DNA of 64,000 bases from Prosapia bicincta (GCA_036971475.1 JBAIZL010000003.1:79613928-79677927), one strand, 5' to 3'; shown: positions 10,560-23,288, counted from the first letter of the stretch. The notes: generated by a model from the sequence alone, not told the origin. A program made the numbers and translations.

Positions 10560-11465
10560 GCTGCCTTTCACTCCATGATTGACAGACTAATCAACATATC
10601 CATGAACAATGAAGACAAAATAAACGAACTAAGCACAATAAAACACAGCTTATAAAAATGGATACAAACAACCTTGATAGAAACATAATGCGCAAAAAAC
10701 AATGTACACATAACACAACAAAAAACAATAACACACAAAAATACACAGCACTTACATATCACAAAAAATAGTTTCCTTGTTTCGCAAACTTAAATACAAA
10801 GTAGCATTCACAACATCCAACACAATTAAAAAACACCTACACAGTTCAAAAACACAGCAGGATAAACACGACAGGGCAGGAGTATACAAGATTACATGCA
10901 ACAACTGTCCCAGGGTTAACATAGGTGAAACAGGGAGAACATTTACCACAAGATACAACAAGTAAAACTGATAAGAAAGACACAACTCAAATCAAATTTT
11001 GCCATACACATACAAAACCCACTACACTCACAGACTAAAATAGACACGAATCTAAAAATCCTATACTACTTAAAAAAAAAAACAACAAACTTAATACAGT
11101 AGAAAACTATGAGATATACAAAAACACCATAAATACTATCCACAACAGATTCTAAATGACAAAACACACTCTCAATCAAAAACTATATTTGAGCATATAA
11201 TTAACAACTACTCTATTAACAATAACACACCTCAGAACCGAAATACACCACAGACTCACACCAACACAATACACCTGAGCAATAGTCTTGTCAGTGACTC
11301 ATAGCATTGAATAATGGGCTGACTAGTGTGAAACGCGTCTGTTGAATGAATCAGTAAGAAGTGGTTTTTTGCCATGTTAATTCAAAAAAATTGTAATTTA
11401 TACAAAAACCTCAAGATGTACAACACAAAAACTGCAAACAATTTATGTATTCAGCAAATTTAATT
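10560..11465 (+). mobile_element. Penelope-like element C-terminus and 3' end (family II)
   Basis: The 10777-10965 frame ends in GVYKITCNNCPRVNIGETGR, the GIY-YIG endonuclease core of Penelope-like elements (here with VNIG for the usual YIG). Beyond it several stops and shifts break the remaining frame, but the block equivalent to ENYEIYK is readable near 11105. The 3' tail includes AGTGTGAAACGCGTCTG and GTAAGAAGTGG, shared with copies near 26.9, 37.5, 38.1, 48.1 and 61.4 kb. The reverse transcriptase is absent; the copy is 5'-truncated. Confidence 0.7.
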
Positions 11466-11534
11466 ATTAAAATAATTTTCGCTAAATACTTCTAAGAAAT
11501 CTGTTTTTAGCATAGCCAATTATTTTGTTTTTAG

Positions 11535-11755
11535 AATCTGAATATGGAAATCCAACAACTTCCGCAACCTCAGCAAACCAATATTGATTATCAATTTAAA
11601 ATAGTTAAAGAAGAAATTGATTTAGATAGTGGAAATGAAACTGAAATTATGTTATATAGTGAAGTAAAAGAAGAAGTAGATGAACAGGAAGTTACAAATG
11701 AAGCTGAAAATGAAAAAAATGTAGATTTTGATTTCATAAAAAAGGAAAATGACAC
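11535..11755 (+). CDS. Exon A1: acidic N-terminal exon, copy A
   Basis: The exon is bounded by an acceptor (TTGTTTTTAG, ending at 11534) and a donor (GACAC|GTAAGT). The ATG is at 11544, after nine untranslated bases. It encodes MEIQQLPQPQQTNIDYQFKI and then an acidic, lysine-rich run with KEEIDLDSG, VKEEVDEQEV and DFDFIKKEND. Several KxE-type tetrapeptides resemble SUMO-conjugation sites, and acidic leaders of this sort are common at the start of insect C2H2 zinc-finger proteins. It ends in phase 2, matching A2. B1 is its paralogue: both share a VDE(Q/K)E(V/I) block and an EKN-aromatic-acidic-FIK ending. The first exon of an alternative transcript is the best reading. Confidence 0.7.
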
Positions 11756-12070
11756 GTAAGTTAAAAAATATAGTAAACAATAATAATAAATTAGTTTTAA
11801 TGATGACTACATTTTGTGATAACTACTGGTCTGAAATTTATAGACATACAGACATTACAATAAAAATATCAATAGGTGAGTAGAAAGTCTTAACAGGGTA
11901 AAAATAAAAAGTGTAAAACTAATCACACTTTACACACATATACAAAATTTTATAAATTCAAGTTTTCCTTTTAGGTTTTTGTATATATAAATGTCTGTAA
12001 TAGCAAACAAAGACTATTACAAGGGAACAATAGCCAAAACACAAAGTATTAAAATTAAAACTTTCTATAC

Positions 12071-13650
12071 TAGTGTTTTCTAACCTTTTTTTTTAACTCT
12101 TGTACCCCTTGAGTAAGCTGTGTCCTTTTGCTACCCCTCCCCAACTATTTACAGACATTTTTATTACTATAATTAAATGATACTTAACTTAGTGAACATG
12201 TAAGGGCTTACTCGCTGACGGGTTTTGAAACGATTGTTTAATCGTTCCTTTTACGAAGCAAAGCCTAAAAAAAAGGTTTGTGAGGCTTTGCTTCGTAATA
12301 GGAACGATTGTTTTGAAACGCGTCAGCAAGTAAGCCCTTATGTTTTCACTTAGTTAAGTATCATTTAATTATAGTTTAATCAGTGAATTCAAGATGATTA
12401 CAACAAGAAACAGACATTTTTATCAATCTTAATGTTAATATAGTGATAACAGGCTCAAAACACCGTAACATACCATATGATTTTATTTTAGTAGAATACA
12501 AAACTTAATTATAACTACCATATTAAATAAACATTTTGAAAAAGTCGTTTTTTGTTTATTGAAAATAATATTATTTTAAAAATATTTATGAAAAATTTAC
12601 TTAATAGGATCTTTAAACTTGTATTCCTGAGCTTATTTTTTCAAAATTTATATCAAATAATGACAGGTACTGCCTCAAGTTTGGAAATGCTCGTTCCTTG
12701 TTTATATGAATTCATAATAAGAAAATGCTCTCTTAACAGGTCTGTGCTTGTGAAGGGCCACTAATACTTCAGGGCTCAATTGCTGATACTGTTATATCTT
12801 GTTATCTCTTGCCCAGAATTCATTAAGATTTGTATTTTTTATCTTGGGACTGCATTGAAAAATCTGTTGTTCTATCAATAATTCTTTCTGTGATATTGAA
12901 AAGTTTTTAGCTTGTTTAAAATAACACTGATTTAAGGTAAAAAACAAGTTCTCTTCACAATTTTACTCTGGAAAGTTCTCTCCGAACAACAAATAGCCTT
13001 TTAAATTGGATCAAAATTAGATTTCATTTTTTTTACATTTTGAGATCATTCTCAATCAACAAACTGAAATGTACTGAAAATTTTACTCTGGCTCCTAATG
13101 AGACAGGATTTCCGAAAGTAAAATTTCTAAATCATTGACTTAATGTTATCAGAAACCTTGGAAATGATAATAAAACCATTCTGATATTATAAATTTAGTG
13201 TATCTACTTCTAAAAAGTTATCAAAGTTGCCAGATGCTTAAGTCAATTACATTCAAGGAACTTGCATCCTAACTCAAATGAGAAACTTACAATCATCAAA
13301 AAAGGGTAAATTATGTTAAAAAAAGAGTAATAACTCAAAAGAGAAGCTTTATTTCTCAATTCATATAAATTTTTTATTTACTTCAAGGTAAATTACACGT
13401 TACCTTGCCCCTTACCACCTTACCTCTTTATGAAAAAAATGTTACATATAGGCTGTCCATTTCGTTACATAACAATTTAAATAGTCTAGATTTTATTGCT
13501 CTGGTCTTATTGAAACAAACAATTACCATGTTCTGATTTAATACTGATTTTAATGGATCTGAAAAATGCTTAGAAGCTAGGCATTTGTCTGTTAATAATG
13601 CAATGATTCCAAGCAACATTAGTAGCTGTTTCATTGATGCTGCCTTACAA
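12071..13650 (-). pseudogene. Decayed hAT element with transposase fragment
   Basis: The minus-strand frame at 13428-13634 contains NKTRAIKSRLFKLLCNEMDS, matching a conserved block of ZBED5/FAM200-like hAT transposases (usually an IKSRALNSRLF-type motif). At 12071 a hAT-like end (CTAGTGTTTTCTAACC) is followed by the CTTGTACCCC subterminal type. A foldback insertion at 12175-12365 interrupts it. I found no right end or target duplication, so the extent is approximate. Confidence 0.45.
12175..12365. repeat. Foldback repeat, about 190 bp
   Basis: Left arm (TTAACTTAGTGAACATGTAAG to about 12267) is the near-perfect reverse complement of the right arm (from about 12284 to 12360); both contain GCTTACT and a GCTTTGCTTCG block. 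Part of the arm recurs at 15405-15515 and 63060-63165, the latter as the 3' tail of a Penelope-like fragment. It is probably an inverted pair of that element's 3' ends. Confidence 0.7.
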
Positions 13651-13964
13651 ACCTTTGTAAACGGTTAGACATAGATTTTATTACCATTGACGCAAATAAC
13701 ACACATTTTTAAAAGTTAATCTTAACTTGAGTAAGATTGGTATTCAGCTCTAAATCTTTTATTGAGAGGGGTAGTATATCAATAGGTTTTCTTCAAGCAT
13801 GTTACCATTCAAATATCTTGCAAAGAAAAGCAAAATTGATAAAACAACTTGATAAATAAATTCAATTTAGAAATTTATAAATTACACTTATTGATAACCA
13901 ATGATACACATACAATTAAATGGTAAAATTTTCATAAAAAAATTAATATGACAATATTAACCCT

Positions 13965-14165
13965 TTCCACTTATATGGTCAGCCCAGGTCGGCCTCCGCC
14001 ATTTTGCCTGAAAACTCATGTCAACTGACTCGATGTCCATTTTAATTGTCTATAGCTCACATGACGCTTATCACTCGACAAATTTTTTTTTTTTTTTTTA
14101 CCCGGGTCTGAGCCCCCAAAACCCGCCCAGCCCTCGTGGCAGCCAACCTCTACCTCCGTCTCACA
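13965..14165. other. GC-richer patch after a TTAACCCTTTCC sequence
   Basis: Contrasts with its surroundings by runs such as CCCGGGTCTGAGCCCCC and a poly(T) run at about 14084-14100. TTAACCCTTT is a common start of piggyBac-like ends, but I see no matching right end. Left as unassigned. Confidence 0.3.
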
Positions 14166-15240
14166 TGCGCATGCGGTTATATATTTTTTAGTTTGTTCAC
14201 TACTGCTATCTTTTAGCTATAAACTGAACTATTTGAAAGTAGTTTCAACCAAGTACGATATTCAAGTTTATCCATTTTAACAAAAAAATACGCAAGACGT
14301 CTACTACAAAATATTCTTCTACACAAACTACTTGAGCGATCACTAATTGGAATGCTATCTCTAAATGAAACCGAGAACTTTTCATTCTACCTAGTATTTA
14401 ATCTCCATGTATAATTGAACCCTAGCACTGATTGCTTACTGCGATTGAAAACATTGTATCTCGGTAAGTTTTTTATTAATTATAAATCAACCAAGTTGTT
14501 ACGTTTAAAGTTCAAACTTTAAACGTAAATAGTTGATGATCAATTTACAAGAATTTTAATTTCTGTAGATGTTGGTAAAAAAGCAGTTGAGGACTTTTAT
14601 GTTGAAGAAAATAAATTTAGGTGATCATCAAGAGATTTAATTCAACCATGATTTGTAGTTGACACTATACTTCTATAAAAAGTAGAATCAATATTATATT
14701 AAATGTTGTATACTGTATTCAAGTTTTGGGGGCTTTAATTACGTGTTATAATTTGTCTAATTGAATTTTATGTTACCAGTTTTACATAGCCTTAAATTTT
14801 GGATTTTTAAATATTTAGTGAATATTTAATCATCAAAATAAGTCAATATAACCCTTTTCCTTCAGTGTTTTAGCTTCTTTAAAAAGTATTTGTTATGCAT
14901 TTTTTTGTATATGTTTCTAAATAGTTAATGGTTATTTTCTATCTGTTTTGTTTTACAATTTGGGAAATTTCGTTGTTTCGTTTTATCTTTTTTTTTTTTA
15001 ATTAGAATGAATTTTGCAAAAATAGTATATAAACTTTACCATATATAGTTAGATAAAGTTTGGTTAATTGGTGTTAATTCTTGTTGGAACTCTACATTGA
15101 TCACTAAGGTAATAAATTGACTTATTAGTGTGATAAGTTAATGCAACTTGATTGAAAATTGAATGAGTGTATAATAATATTTTTATACATGTATTTTATA
15201 AAATCTGCAGGAGTTATTTAATAACAAACGTGTTTGCTTT
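14166..15240. other. AT-rich intron-like stretch
   Basis: No coding exon seen. A good donor sequence (TCTCG|GTAAGTTT) sits at about 14464; it could end an untranslated first exon, but there is no second line of evidence. Confidence 0.4.
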
Positions 15241-15243
15241 CAG

Positions 15244-15292
15244 AAATCAAAATGAAGAATTAAACTTTGACTCTTTGATTTTTGGATCTGAT
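15244..15292 (+). CDS. Exon A2: second coding exon of copy A
   Basis: Acceptor TTTGCTTTCAG ends at 15243 and donor GAT|GTAAGTATTG begins at 15293. The 49 nt start with one base that completes the ACA codon left by A1 (AC + A), then encode NQNEELNFDSLIFGSD and end in phase 0. Length, phases and donor context are the same as in B2, so the A1/A2 and B1/B2 pairs come from one duplication. Phase 0 allows splicing to the 29200 exon or the 38462 exon. Confidence 0.65.
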
Positions 15293-15794
15293 GTAAGTAT
15301 TGTATATTTATTAATTATAAATAGATTTCTGAGTGTTTAAAGATAACATACACACGGACACGCCTGACAAACCCCACAGTCAAAAAGTACAAAATTGCTC
15401 GTAATCATCTTGAATTCACTGATTAAATAATACGTAATTATTGCGTAACTGAGTGAATACTTTTGAATTTATTTGCTGACGCGTTTTGAAACAATTGTTT
15501 CACTGATGAAGCCAATCTGCTACTCTCATAATCCGACCACGTTCAGTAATATGACACTGCATGGGCGACCTTAGGTTGGCGCTTTGGTTTCATGTCACTG
15601 AATGCTTGTGTGTAGGCTGAGAAAAATAGTGCGCCAACGTTGAAAATCATTACACTAAAAATATTTCAAGATAAAATGTTTAGGCATATTTTAATGTAAA
15701 AAAACAGAAAACCATTACACAATTCTTTTGTCACCAATGATTAAAACTATTGTGCACTTACATAATATATGGTATTGTATCATGTCACTGTTTA

Positions 15795-16310
15795 TTAAAT
15801 TCTTTCTGTTAACTCACACTCTCCTGATACATATCTTGTACAAATTTGCAATTGTTAATAAAATACATTTGTATTCATCCAATCAAGTTCAAATACACTT
15901 TTTTTAACCTATAGTTGATGACAATTGATGTTAATACAGTTTTTCCAAATATTTATTCAATAATTAAATTATAAAAATGTGTGGTCCCAGCCAGATTTGA
16001 ACTGTGAATCTTATGTTCAAAGTCTAGCATGCTTTGGCACTGCACCAACTTTCCAATACCTAGAATTCAATTTCTAAAAGATATATTGAATTTTTTTCAC
16101 CATCTGCTTGTTGTTGAAACCTTCATTGTACAACCTTAAATTGTTGCCATGGTTACCACAAAATATGATAAATAGTGCTATAGGGTTAAAAATGAAGGAA
16201 TAAAATTAACCAATAAACTAGAAATAAGCAAACATTGATATTGTAGGGTAACTAAAGTAATAATATTTTTCTTTGTTAACCTCAGTAGGAATTTACTTGA
16301 ACATTTTTTT
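15795..16310 (-). repeat. tRNA-derived SINE, copy 1
   Basis: The minus strand carries a tRNA-like head: an A-box-like block around 16036-16050 (AGTTGGTGCAGTGCC) and a B-box-like block around 15990-16010 (GATTCACAGTTCAAATCTGG). The body and tail align with copies at 22360-22690 and 47755-48295. The hAT at 16322 is inserted at its edge. Confidence 0.7.
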
Positions 16311-16321
16311 AATATTAATTG

Positions 16322-19060
16322 TAGGGATGGGCCGATTCCGATTCTCGATTCCAGGAATCGTCGATTCTAGGTGGTATCGAGGAATCGTCGATACTCGATT
16401 CTTCATCATAAAAGTGTCGATTCCGATTCCTATTTTGTTAACTATTAAGATATGTGTGTGGAGTAATTTATTGGAAAAATAATTAATTACCAACTATATC
16501 TTATTTATGTATTGGTTGATTTGAATGAATTAAATGATTAAAGTAAACGAAAATATGATTATTTATGAAGCAACAGCAATCAAGATCGTAACCATTTCTG
16601 GTCGTTTGACATCGCTCGTCTCTCTCTCTCTCTCACTAGAGTGGGTTCGATACTCTCTCTCTCTCTCTCTCTCCCCCACGTGTCTTACTGCCACTGATTT
16701 ATAGATGTCAGAACAAAACACAAAAAAGTACAGTAAAAACTCGAATAACCATGACGGTTGAGCGAATAGACGGATAACAGAAACACCGTATTATTCCTCC
16801 GAAACTTAACCTCAATAAATTATATTATATACAGATATCACTCTCACAGTAATGTAATATATTTCGGAGCGAAAAGAAAATAAACACGATTGTAATAGCA
16901 AATGAAACTATTTATTACATGATAAACAGATCCGCACAGTAGCTACAAATGTAGCAAAATAATGTACAGTAATATAAAATTACAGGTGAAATAGTTCGTG
17001 TAGTTTAACAAACAAAGCGAACGCGTCACTGTACTTTAATACTTTAGCTGCCGGCCACAATATCGCGTTTTCATAGAGAATTGCCAAAATATTTTGAGGT
17101 CATTTTTAAATCATGTGTTCTTATACATTGTTCCCCTATCATATCTAAGTATGAATATACGTTTCTCATCATAATATTTATAAAAATACATGTCGGACCA
17201 ACTGGCCCAACATAGTTTTTTCCTACTGTAAGTGAAACGTAAATAAACTCCGTCGGACCAATTTACCCGACATTGTTTTTGATTTAATTAAATTTTATTA
17301 TCTGTGCAACACTGTTTTGATATTTTTTTGTGTTTTGTGTTAGCAAGAAACAACAAAACCATAATTTCATGTCCCGGCTACCCAAATAATAAACTGACTG
17401 GTGATAAAAGTGTTTTTGTGCCTATCACTAAGACATGTAAACGTGTCACATGTGATTGATTTGTGAGTTTATAAATATTTTGAATATAGAACTTAAGTGT
17501 AATATATTCTCTCAGATAAGTACTGCTACAGGTCCAGTAAATACTATCCAAGATTCATATTAAGTAAAAGTTTGAACACCAAATAATTTACTTGTTAAGG
17601 AATTTACGTTATAATTTACTTCCTAGTAAGGATGAGTTTATCTAAGTGTATCAATGTTTGTGCTTAACTTTCACAAAGTCCGTTTTTAAGGATTATTTTA
17701 CAACTAAATATTTAGTCAATATTTCCGACTTACTTTTAAGGTTTTGTGAAATTTTGAAAACAGTAGTGAAATTCATTACAATACGTTATAACAAATATGT
17801 GTGTCGGCCCGTAACTACGGACAAAAAGCTCTTAGAATAACATCATGTTTTTAATCCCGTCGGCGTTTATCTATCAAACAAAAACCATCGTAAATACATC
17901 TGTAAGTAGTGTGAAGCTTGTTGTTAAATACTGTGCCTTAATTTTTCCAAAAGTAGCAACACCAGCTGAGTAGTACTAATAAACATAAAACGTTAAGAGG
18001 CCCGACGGTATTCGGTTCAGGGTACTGGCCGTCACGTCAATTCGATGACGGTTAACAGAAACTGACGGTGGAAAACCACATAATATATCAAATATGAAAA
18101 AGCACTTAAACAACATTCATTTTACCCAAAATTATCAACAAAAAAGATCTATACTTGAAGAAACTTTATCCTCAGACACAGGACCTACAAGTGATAGTCG
18201 GTTAAAAATCAACTGGGATTGAGTAATAAATACAAAATAGGCCTGAATCAGTTGCACTTGTTCCAGACACCTGCAGAAAAAAAGGTCCCACCAGATGTGG
18301 AGAAGGTATGCCCCACTAATCCAAAATGTTGAGGAAAAAGGTACCCCAGGGGAATTGACAGTAGAAGAAGAAGTAAACAATTATCTAAGGGAACCATTAG
18401 CCAGTCCAGATTGTGATGTTGGGAAGTATTTGGCAGTACAAAGTGCCAAATACCCTCTTTTAAATGCAATGGCAATAAAATACCTGTCTGCCCACTCGCG
18501 ACAGTGTTTTCTGAAAAACCTTTCTCAACTTCAGGAGCTATATGTGACTAGCGATGAAACTAGCTTGACCCACAATGTGTTCAAATGCTTGTGTTTTTGA
18601 ACAGAAATGTACATTACCTGCCAGACTTTTAAATATTAAAAACTATCCTATTTGTATTATTTTTTTACTTTTTATGTTGTTCGTTTGTTTTTAATTTTTG
18701 TTTTGTTATGGAGACAATGTAAATAGGCTTAGGAATTTTTTCAAACATCCTAAAATAAGTAAAGTTCACATTTTTAACTTTAAAATAAGTCATTACTTTA
18801 ATCTGATATGTTTTTATGTTTAAAAAAATTCCTATTGATAAATCAAGGTTGAAGGTTTTGTGTAGCCTATTACATTAAAACAGAACTTTTAAAAGGTTTT
18901 GCCATATGACCGAGATGTTAACTAAATTAATTATTAGAGAACTAGAATGTAAGGAAATATAACTTGAAAGAATCGAGAATCGACTAAAGAATCGAGAATC
19001 GAACGGAAAATTTTAGAATCCGAATCGGAATCGAAAATTTTAGGAATCAGCCCATCCCTA
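16322..19060 (+). mobile_element. hAT transposon, 2.7 kb, with 8-bp target duplication
   Basis: Left end TAGGGATGGGCCGATTCC and right end, in reverse complement, TAGGGATGGGCTGATTCC. The flanks carry the exact duplication ATTAATTG at 16314-16321 and 19061-19068. The inside has (TC)n at about 16619-16672, the repeated block GTCGGACCAA at about 17195-17275, a GC-richer piece near 18000-18070 and a transposase remnant at 18295-18600. Most of the transposase gene is missing, so it needs a helper to move. Confidence 0.92.
18295..18600 (+). pseudogene. hAT transposase dimerisation-domain remnant (ZBED-like)
   Basis: The frame reads EEEVNNYLREPLASPDCDVG, then KYPLLNAMAIKYLSAHSRQC and LTHNVFKCLCF. 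These follow the order of the C-terminal hAT dimerisation region of ZBED1/ZBED4-like proteins: a YL-P-P block, a YP-L-MA-KYL block, and a final NV-L-FL block. The usual SERVFS motif is degraded to FLKNLSQL, and no catalytic residues are present. It is a relic within the hAT element. Confidence 0.75.
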
Positions 19061-19224
19061 ATTAATTGTTTTACTGTATTGTAACCAATGAATTTTATAA
19101 CCAAACAATAAGCACATATCGTGTAGTACTTTAGTAAACATTAAAGTATGCTATGCAACTATACTTGAACTGCTTTCTATTAAATTTCAACCTGCTTGTA
19201 TGTAATACACTTACATCCACTAAT

Positions 19225-19530
19225 ACAAAGATTTCGCTAATCCGACTCTACTTCCCGATAAAGTGCTGGATTAACAAGATTATACTGTAGTATAAATTTA
19301 ATATAAAAGAGAATATACAAATTCGACCAACAAAAGAGGGTTATTGAACCTGATTAGGAAGCCAGCCTAAACTTTCTGAATCAAGTACATTCCTATTATT
19401 CAAACTCCGACTAAACGAATCACTCTAAGATTTTCAGAAACAAAATAACTAAGACAGAAATATACCGAGATTCTCAAAATAATGATTCAGTCTGCATGTG
19501 TTATTGGTATTTTCTTCACAAAGCTGGTGT
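19225..19530. mobile_element. pogo-like element fragments
   Basis: GCTAATCCGACTC and GGATTAACAAGATTATACTG (ending near 19288, followed by TA) look like a pogo-type right end. The sequence at about 19395-19520 matches 31333-31450 inside another pogo-like element. No usable frame. Confidence 0.4.
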
Positions 19531-19539
19531 AGTGTTTTT

Positions 19540-19815
19540 ACAATGAAAATATTGGAAAGAACCCAAATACCACAAAAATAATAAAAAATAACAAATAAAA
19601 CAAGTTTGACTTAGTTCAACAAATAACAAAGTGACTTAGGTCACTCTAGTTTGTAACTTCTTGTTTGCTAGATTGTAATTTTGTAATAAGACCCTCTGAT
19701 GATGATGACATGGTCATCAAAATGTACATAAGAGTTTAATCTTGAGTAACTTGTTTTATTTGTTATTTTTGATTATATTTGTGGTATTTGGGGTTCTTTC
19801 CAATATTTTTATTGT
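19540..19815. repeat. Inverted-repeat element with a hammerhead-like centre
   Basis: 19540-19605 and 19747-19815 are inverted copies (blocks AATATTGGAAAGAACCC and GGGGTTCTTTCCAATATT). Between them, near 19695-19725, the plus strand reads CTGATGA, a hairpin GATGACATGGTCATC and then AAAA where a hammerhead would need GAAA. It is probably a paired retroelement end. Confidence 0.5.
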
Positions 19816-20130
19816 AATATATTGTACCACTGTGCTCTTGATAATAAAAGCCATGATGAGTTTAAGCTATTTTTTTACAAGATTTATTTATGAAAATCTT
19901 TAATACTGTATTAAAATGTTTACAAAAATTGAGAACCTTTTGTTTTTCTAACCTGCCATTTTGTGTTTAGTATTATTGGACCCGGCTGACATCTTCAACT
20001 CTCTTTTCAAGTTTTCTAATTGGTATTGTACTCAGGCTCCACAACATTATCTGCTGTAAGATCTTTCTTCAAACAGAAAGTCTTGGGTACAGCAATATGT
20101 TTTGTGTGTTTGTATATGAGTTTTACTGTA

Positions 20131-21190
20131 TTAACATGTTCAGCACGCTCTGGGTTCCCTTACGAGGCACTGAGAGCGTGCCGGTGCACTCCCCGCTTCC
20201 CTTCTGAGACACGGCGAGCGCACTGGCACGCTCACTCCTAGTCTAATTAAAACTTCTCTAGTGTCGATACGAGTTTGTATAAAGGTTTGATTTTTACGTC
20301 AGTGCTTCAGAAGAGTTTGGAGGACATTGTGCCTGAGTCGTTTTTAAATCCGACTATCCCAAGTTACATTTTGATGCTTAAACTGAAACAATGCTTCAGG
20401 GATTTTATGAACAGATTTAATTTGGTTTAACTTTTATATTTTAATGTTTTTTTTATAGTTTGAACTACTTAACGAGGCAAAATATCCGGTAAAAACAACG
20501 AACATAAAAATAAACTAAGCTTTCTGAACTAACACAAGAATAAACGATAACTGTCCTATTAGAGTGAATGAACCTACTCGAGGTGGGAACAGACTACTGT
20601 AAATATGAGTCATTGACAAAATGCTTGGACGCCCGAAAACCTAATGTGTCATAATAAGATTGTAGTAAACATATGTCAGCTAATCTCGGCTATAAATAGT
20701 CTCGGACGTGACATATGTATTATCTATGTCTGCGTTTACATTATCAATCTATATCGCTTTGTGAAACACATGACTTAAACAGAAACAAACATTCCGAGTT
20801 GAAAGAGTTGAATGGTTAATTTTAGTATGTAGATATTTTAGTAGTAGGTACTTTAAATTTGTATGTAAATTATCTTTTTTTCTCTGTCTTTTTTATTAAG
20901 TTTCATTATTTGTCATACAGTATTTTATCTTTTGTATTTCTTTTTTTTAATTGTGACTTATAAATAAAACAATATTTTAATGTCTAATACACTGTTTGAT
21001 GTCCCCAATAAACCTGTATATGGCAGAAATAAAATTATTGAGATAAAAACAACGGGCACGATAATTAGATTCTACGACAAGCTATGCAACCCGCATTGCA
21101 TTCCACTGCCGTCATAAGCAGAAGTTTTCGAAAAAACCGACAATAGTTTGATGAGATCTCCCAATATCGCCGCCGTGCTGAATGTGTTAA
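20131..21190 (+). mobile_element. Non-autonomous piggyBac-like element, copy 1
   Basis: TTAA at 20131-20134 and 21187-21190 bracket ends that mirror each other: CATGTTCAGCACG on the left and, in reverse complement, CACATTCAGCACG on the right. TTAA target duplication is the mark of piggyBac. Just inside lie subterminal inverted repeats with GAGCGTGCCGGTGCAC. There is no transposase. The 43.27-44.30 kb region is a second, inverted copy. Confidence 0.75.
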
Positions 21191-21925
21191 AAATTGCTGT
21201 AGTCGAATAAAGGATGGATAATTGATCAGTGCTAGTGTGAGAAGTTGTCCTGCATTCTTTATGTATGTAGCAGGACTGAGTATTTAAAACCTAGAGTACA
21301 GACTACCTAAACATTTTTGTGTGATTAGTTGAAATATCGGTTAACGAAGAACCCTGTTAAATCATAGCAGATAGTTTTATAACTTTTTCCTACAGGAGGT
21401 TGCCAGATTTAAAAATTGTCTAATAAAACTGCACTTGGACTACGGTTTTTTAAAGTGTAGGTCTCCACTTCCCATAATCTTCAACTCATGGTTTGCTTTT
21501 AACTCAACTGATAAGTGAAAACGGTTTCTTTATTATTTATAAAATTTGTTTTAAATATATTCTTATATAATATAGTTTATTAGGTTATGATCTTTTATTG
21601 TTTATTCCACTGTATGCAAAAATACAGTGTCGGTCACCAGTGACCGCCACAACAGTCATGTGTTAAAAAAAAAGGTCGGAAAAGACTTCCAGGAATGTTT
21701 CCAAAAGTGGAAACACTCATTAAGTTGGCGTGTTGTGCCAGAAGAAGACTACTATCAGGATAGGTAGTAATACCATTATTTTGAAATGGAAGTCTTTTCT
21801 TACCAATTATATCTCGTATATTAATTTGGTAGGAAATGTAAAAGATTTACTTAGCAAATTTTATTAAACTAATTTTTAGTAAATGCTTGTAAAATTAATT
21901 TTCATTTTAGTCCAATATTTTATTT
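21191..21925. other. Intron-like stretch upstream of exon B1
   Basis: AT-rich with no coding. A short palindromic block GTCGGTCACCAGTGACCG near 21630 recurs near 34470-34515 and may mark a small repeat family. Confidence 0.4.
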
Positions 21926-21928
21926 CAG

Positions 21929-22122
21929 CACTTGACCATGGATAACCAACAACAGAATTTGTGTGTTAATATAAAAAAAGAAATTCCTTCAGATAATGGA
22001 AACAAAAATGAAAATATAGGGTATAATGGATTAACAGAAAAAGTAGATGAAAAGGAAATTTCATATGAAGGTGAAGAAGAAAAAAACATTGAATTTGAAT
22101 TCATTAAAACAGAAATTGACTG
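21929..22122 (+). CDS. Exon B1: acidic N-terminal exon, copy B
   Basis: Acceptor TTTTATTTCAG ends at 21928 and donor GACTG|GTAAGTTT starts at 22123. I place the start at the ATG at 21938; an upstream TTG in the same frame is unlikely. The exon encodes MDNQQQNLCVNIKKEIPSDN and an acidic stretch with TEKVDEKEI, EEEKNIEFEF and IKTEID. It ends in phase 2 (TG), which B2 completes to TGG. The layout repeats A1 block by block, but with many substitutions, so the duplication is old. Several KxE-type sites again resemble SUMO targets. Confidence 0.7.
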
Positions 22123-22359
22123 GTAAGTTTTAGGAGTTGAAGCTGGAAACTCCCATTAAATTAGTTTTCATATTAATTAAATTAATTTGTTCTTACTTAT
22201 GTTTGTTGTGTTTTATATCTATGAACTGTTCCATCAAAATAAACGATGATTAACCGCTAGTTCAAGAGATACTCATTTTCTGAAGGTTTTGCAAATGAGG
22301 ATCACTCAAGTCTCTACCAAAAATAAGCAGCTTTTTTCAGTTGGTTCTATGAGTTCACA

Positions 22360-22690
22360 CTCTTCTTATATATATCTTGTCTTTTAACCTATAGTAGATG
22401 ACAATTGATGTTAATACAGTTTTTTCAATTATTTATTCAATAATTAAATTATAAAAATTTGGGGGGTCTAGGTCAGATTCGAACTCAGTATCTTCATATT
22501 TGAAGTCTAACGCTTTGGCACTAAGCCAACTTTCCCATACCTATCTCAAAGATGTATATGAATTTTTCTTTTGCCTCCATCTGGTTGTTGAAACCTCCAA
22601 TGCACAACCTTAAATTGTTGCCATGGTTACAATACCATATAAAAAATGTCTCTAGGATTAATAATGAATGAAAAGAATAAAATAAACAAA
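22360..22690 (-). repeat. tRNA-derived SINE, copy 2
   Basis: Minus-strand B-box-like block near 22473-22490 (GAGTTCGAATCTGACC) and A-box-like block near 22515-22530. Shares the body of copy 1 but is shorter at the 3' side. It lies in the intron between B1 and B2. Confidence 0.65.
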
Positions 22691-23288
22691 CAAACTGGAT
22701 TAACTATCGAACTTTGCTTCACAAAATGGACAATACGAAAGGAAAATACAATTCAATGCAAGCGACAAAAAAAAAAAAAAAAAAATGTATAAATAGTAAC
22801 AAACAAAAATAATATTTTTATGATAATTTATGGGGCTGATGTAGAACCTGTGGTGCGTTATTCTATGATGACTTATATTAATATTTAATCCATTTTTAAA
22901 CATTTTCTTGGATGATTTCATTAATACAAAACTATTGATAATCGGAAACACTGTTTTCATATATTTTATACCTGTATTGATATCCAGCCAAGGGTATACA
23001 GCAGTAAACATGTTAACCTCAACGAACCTACCATTTTCAGAAATCTGGCAGTGCTGTGGTCTCTTATTAATATGGAGCTGCCGTATTATTATGGGATTGG
23101 TGTATTAGTTTTTTTGTAGATTTTATTGTTCAAGATGCTCAGCGTAAATGATTGTTTAACATGTTTTTAGGTTTGAACCTAACAAACTAATATCTTGACA
23201 AACTTAATTTAAATAACTTTTTGTAAAAATAGTAAAAGATAATTTTAATTTTTTAATAATATTAGCTGAGAGTGTTGTTCGTTTTCAG

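Noticed and set aside
11310..11345. Possible second hammerhead in the family II tail (CTGACTAGTGTGAAACGCGTCTG)
   Set aside because: GAAA and an ACGCGT mini-stem are present, but the CTGANGA core is not intact and there is no room for stem II.
13965..14165. piggyBac-like element starting at TTAACCCTTTCC
   Set aside because: No matching right end or second TTAA in a mirrored context was found.
15990..16050. Possible tRNA gene
   Set aside because: A-box- and B-box-like blocks are present, but the cloverleaf is not complete, and related copies at 22.5 and 47.9 kb share a long non-tRNA body. It is a SINE head.
22700..23011. 103-codon minus-strand frame
   Set aside because: It ends in a phenylalanine run made by a poly(A) tract and covers intron sequence between B1 and B2. 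No motif seen.
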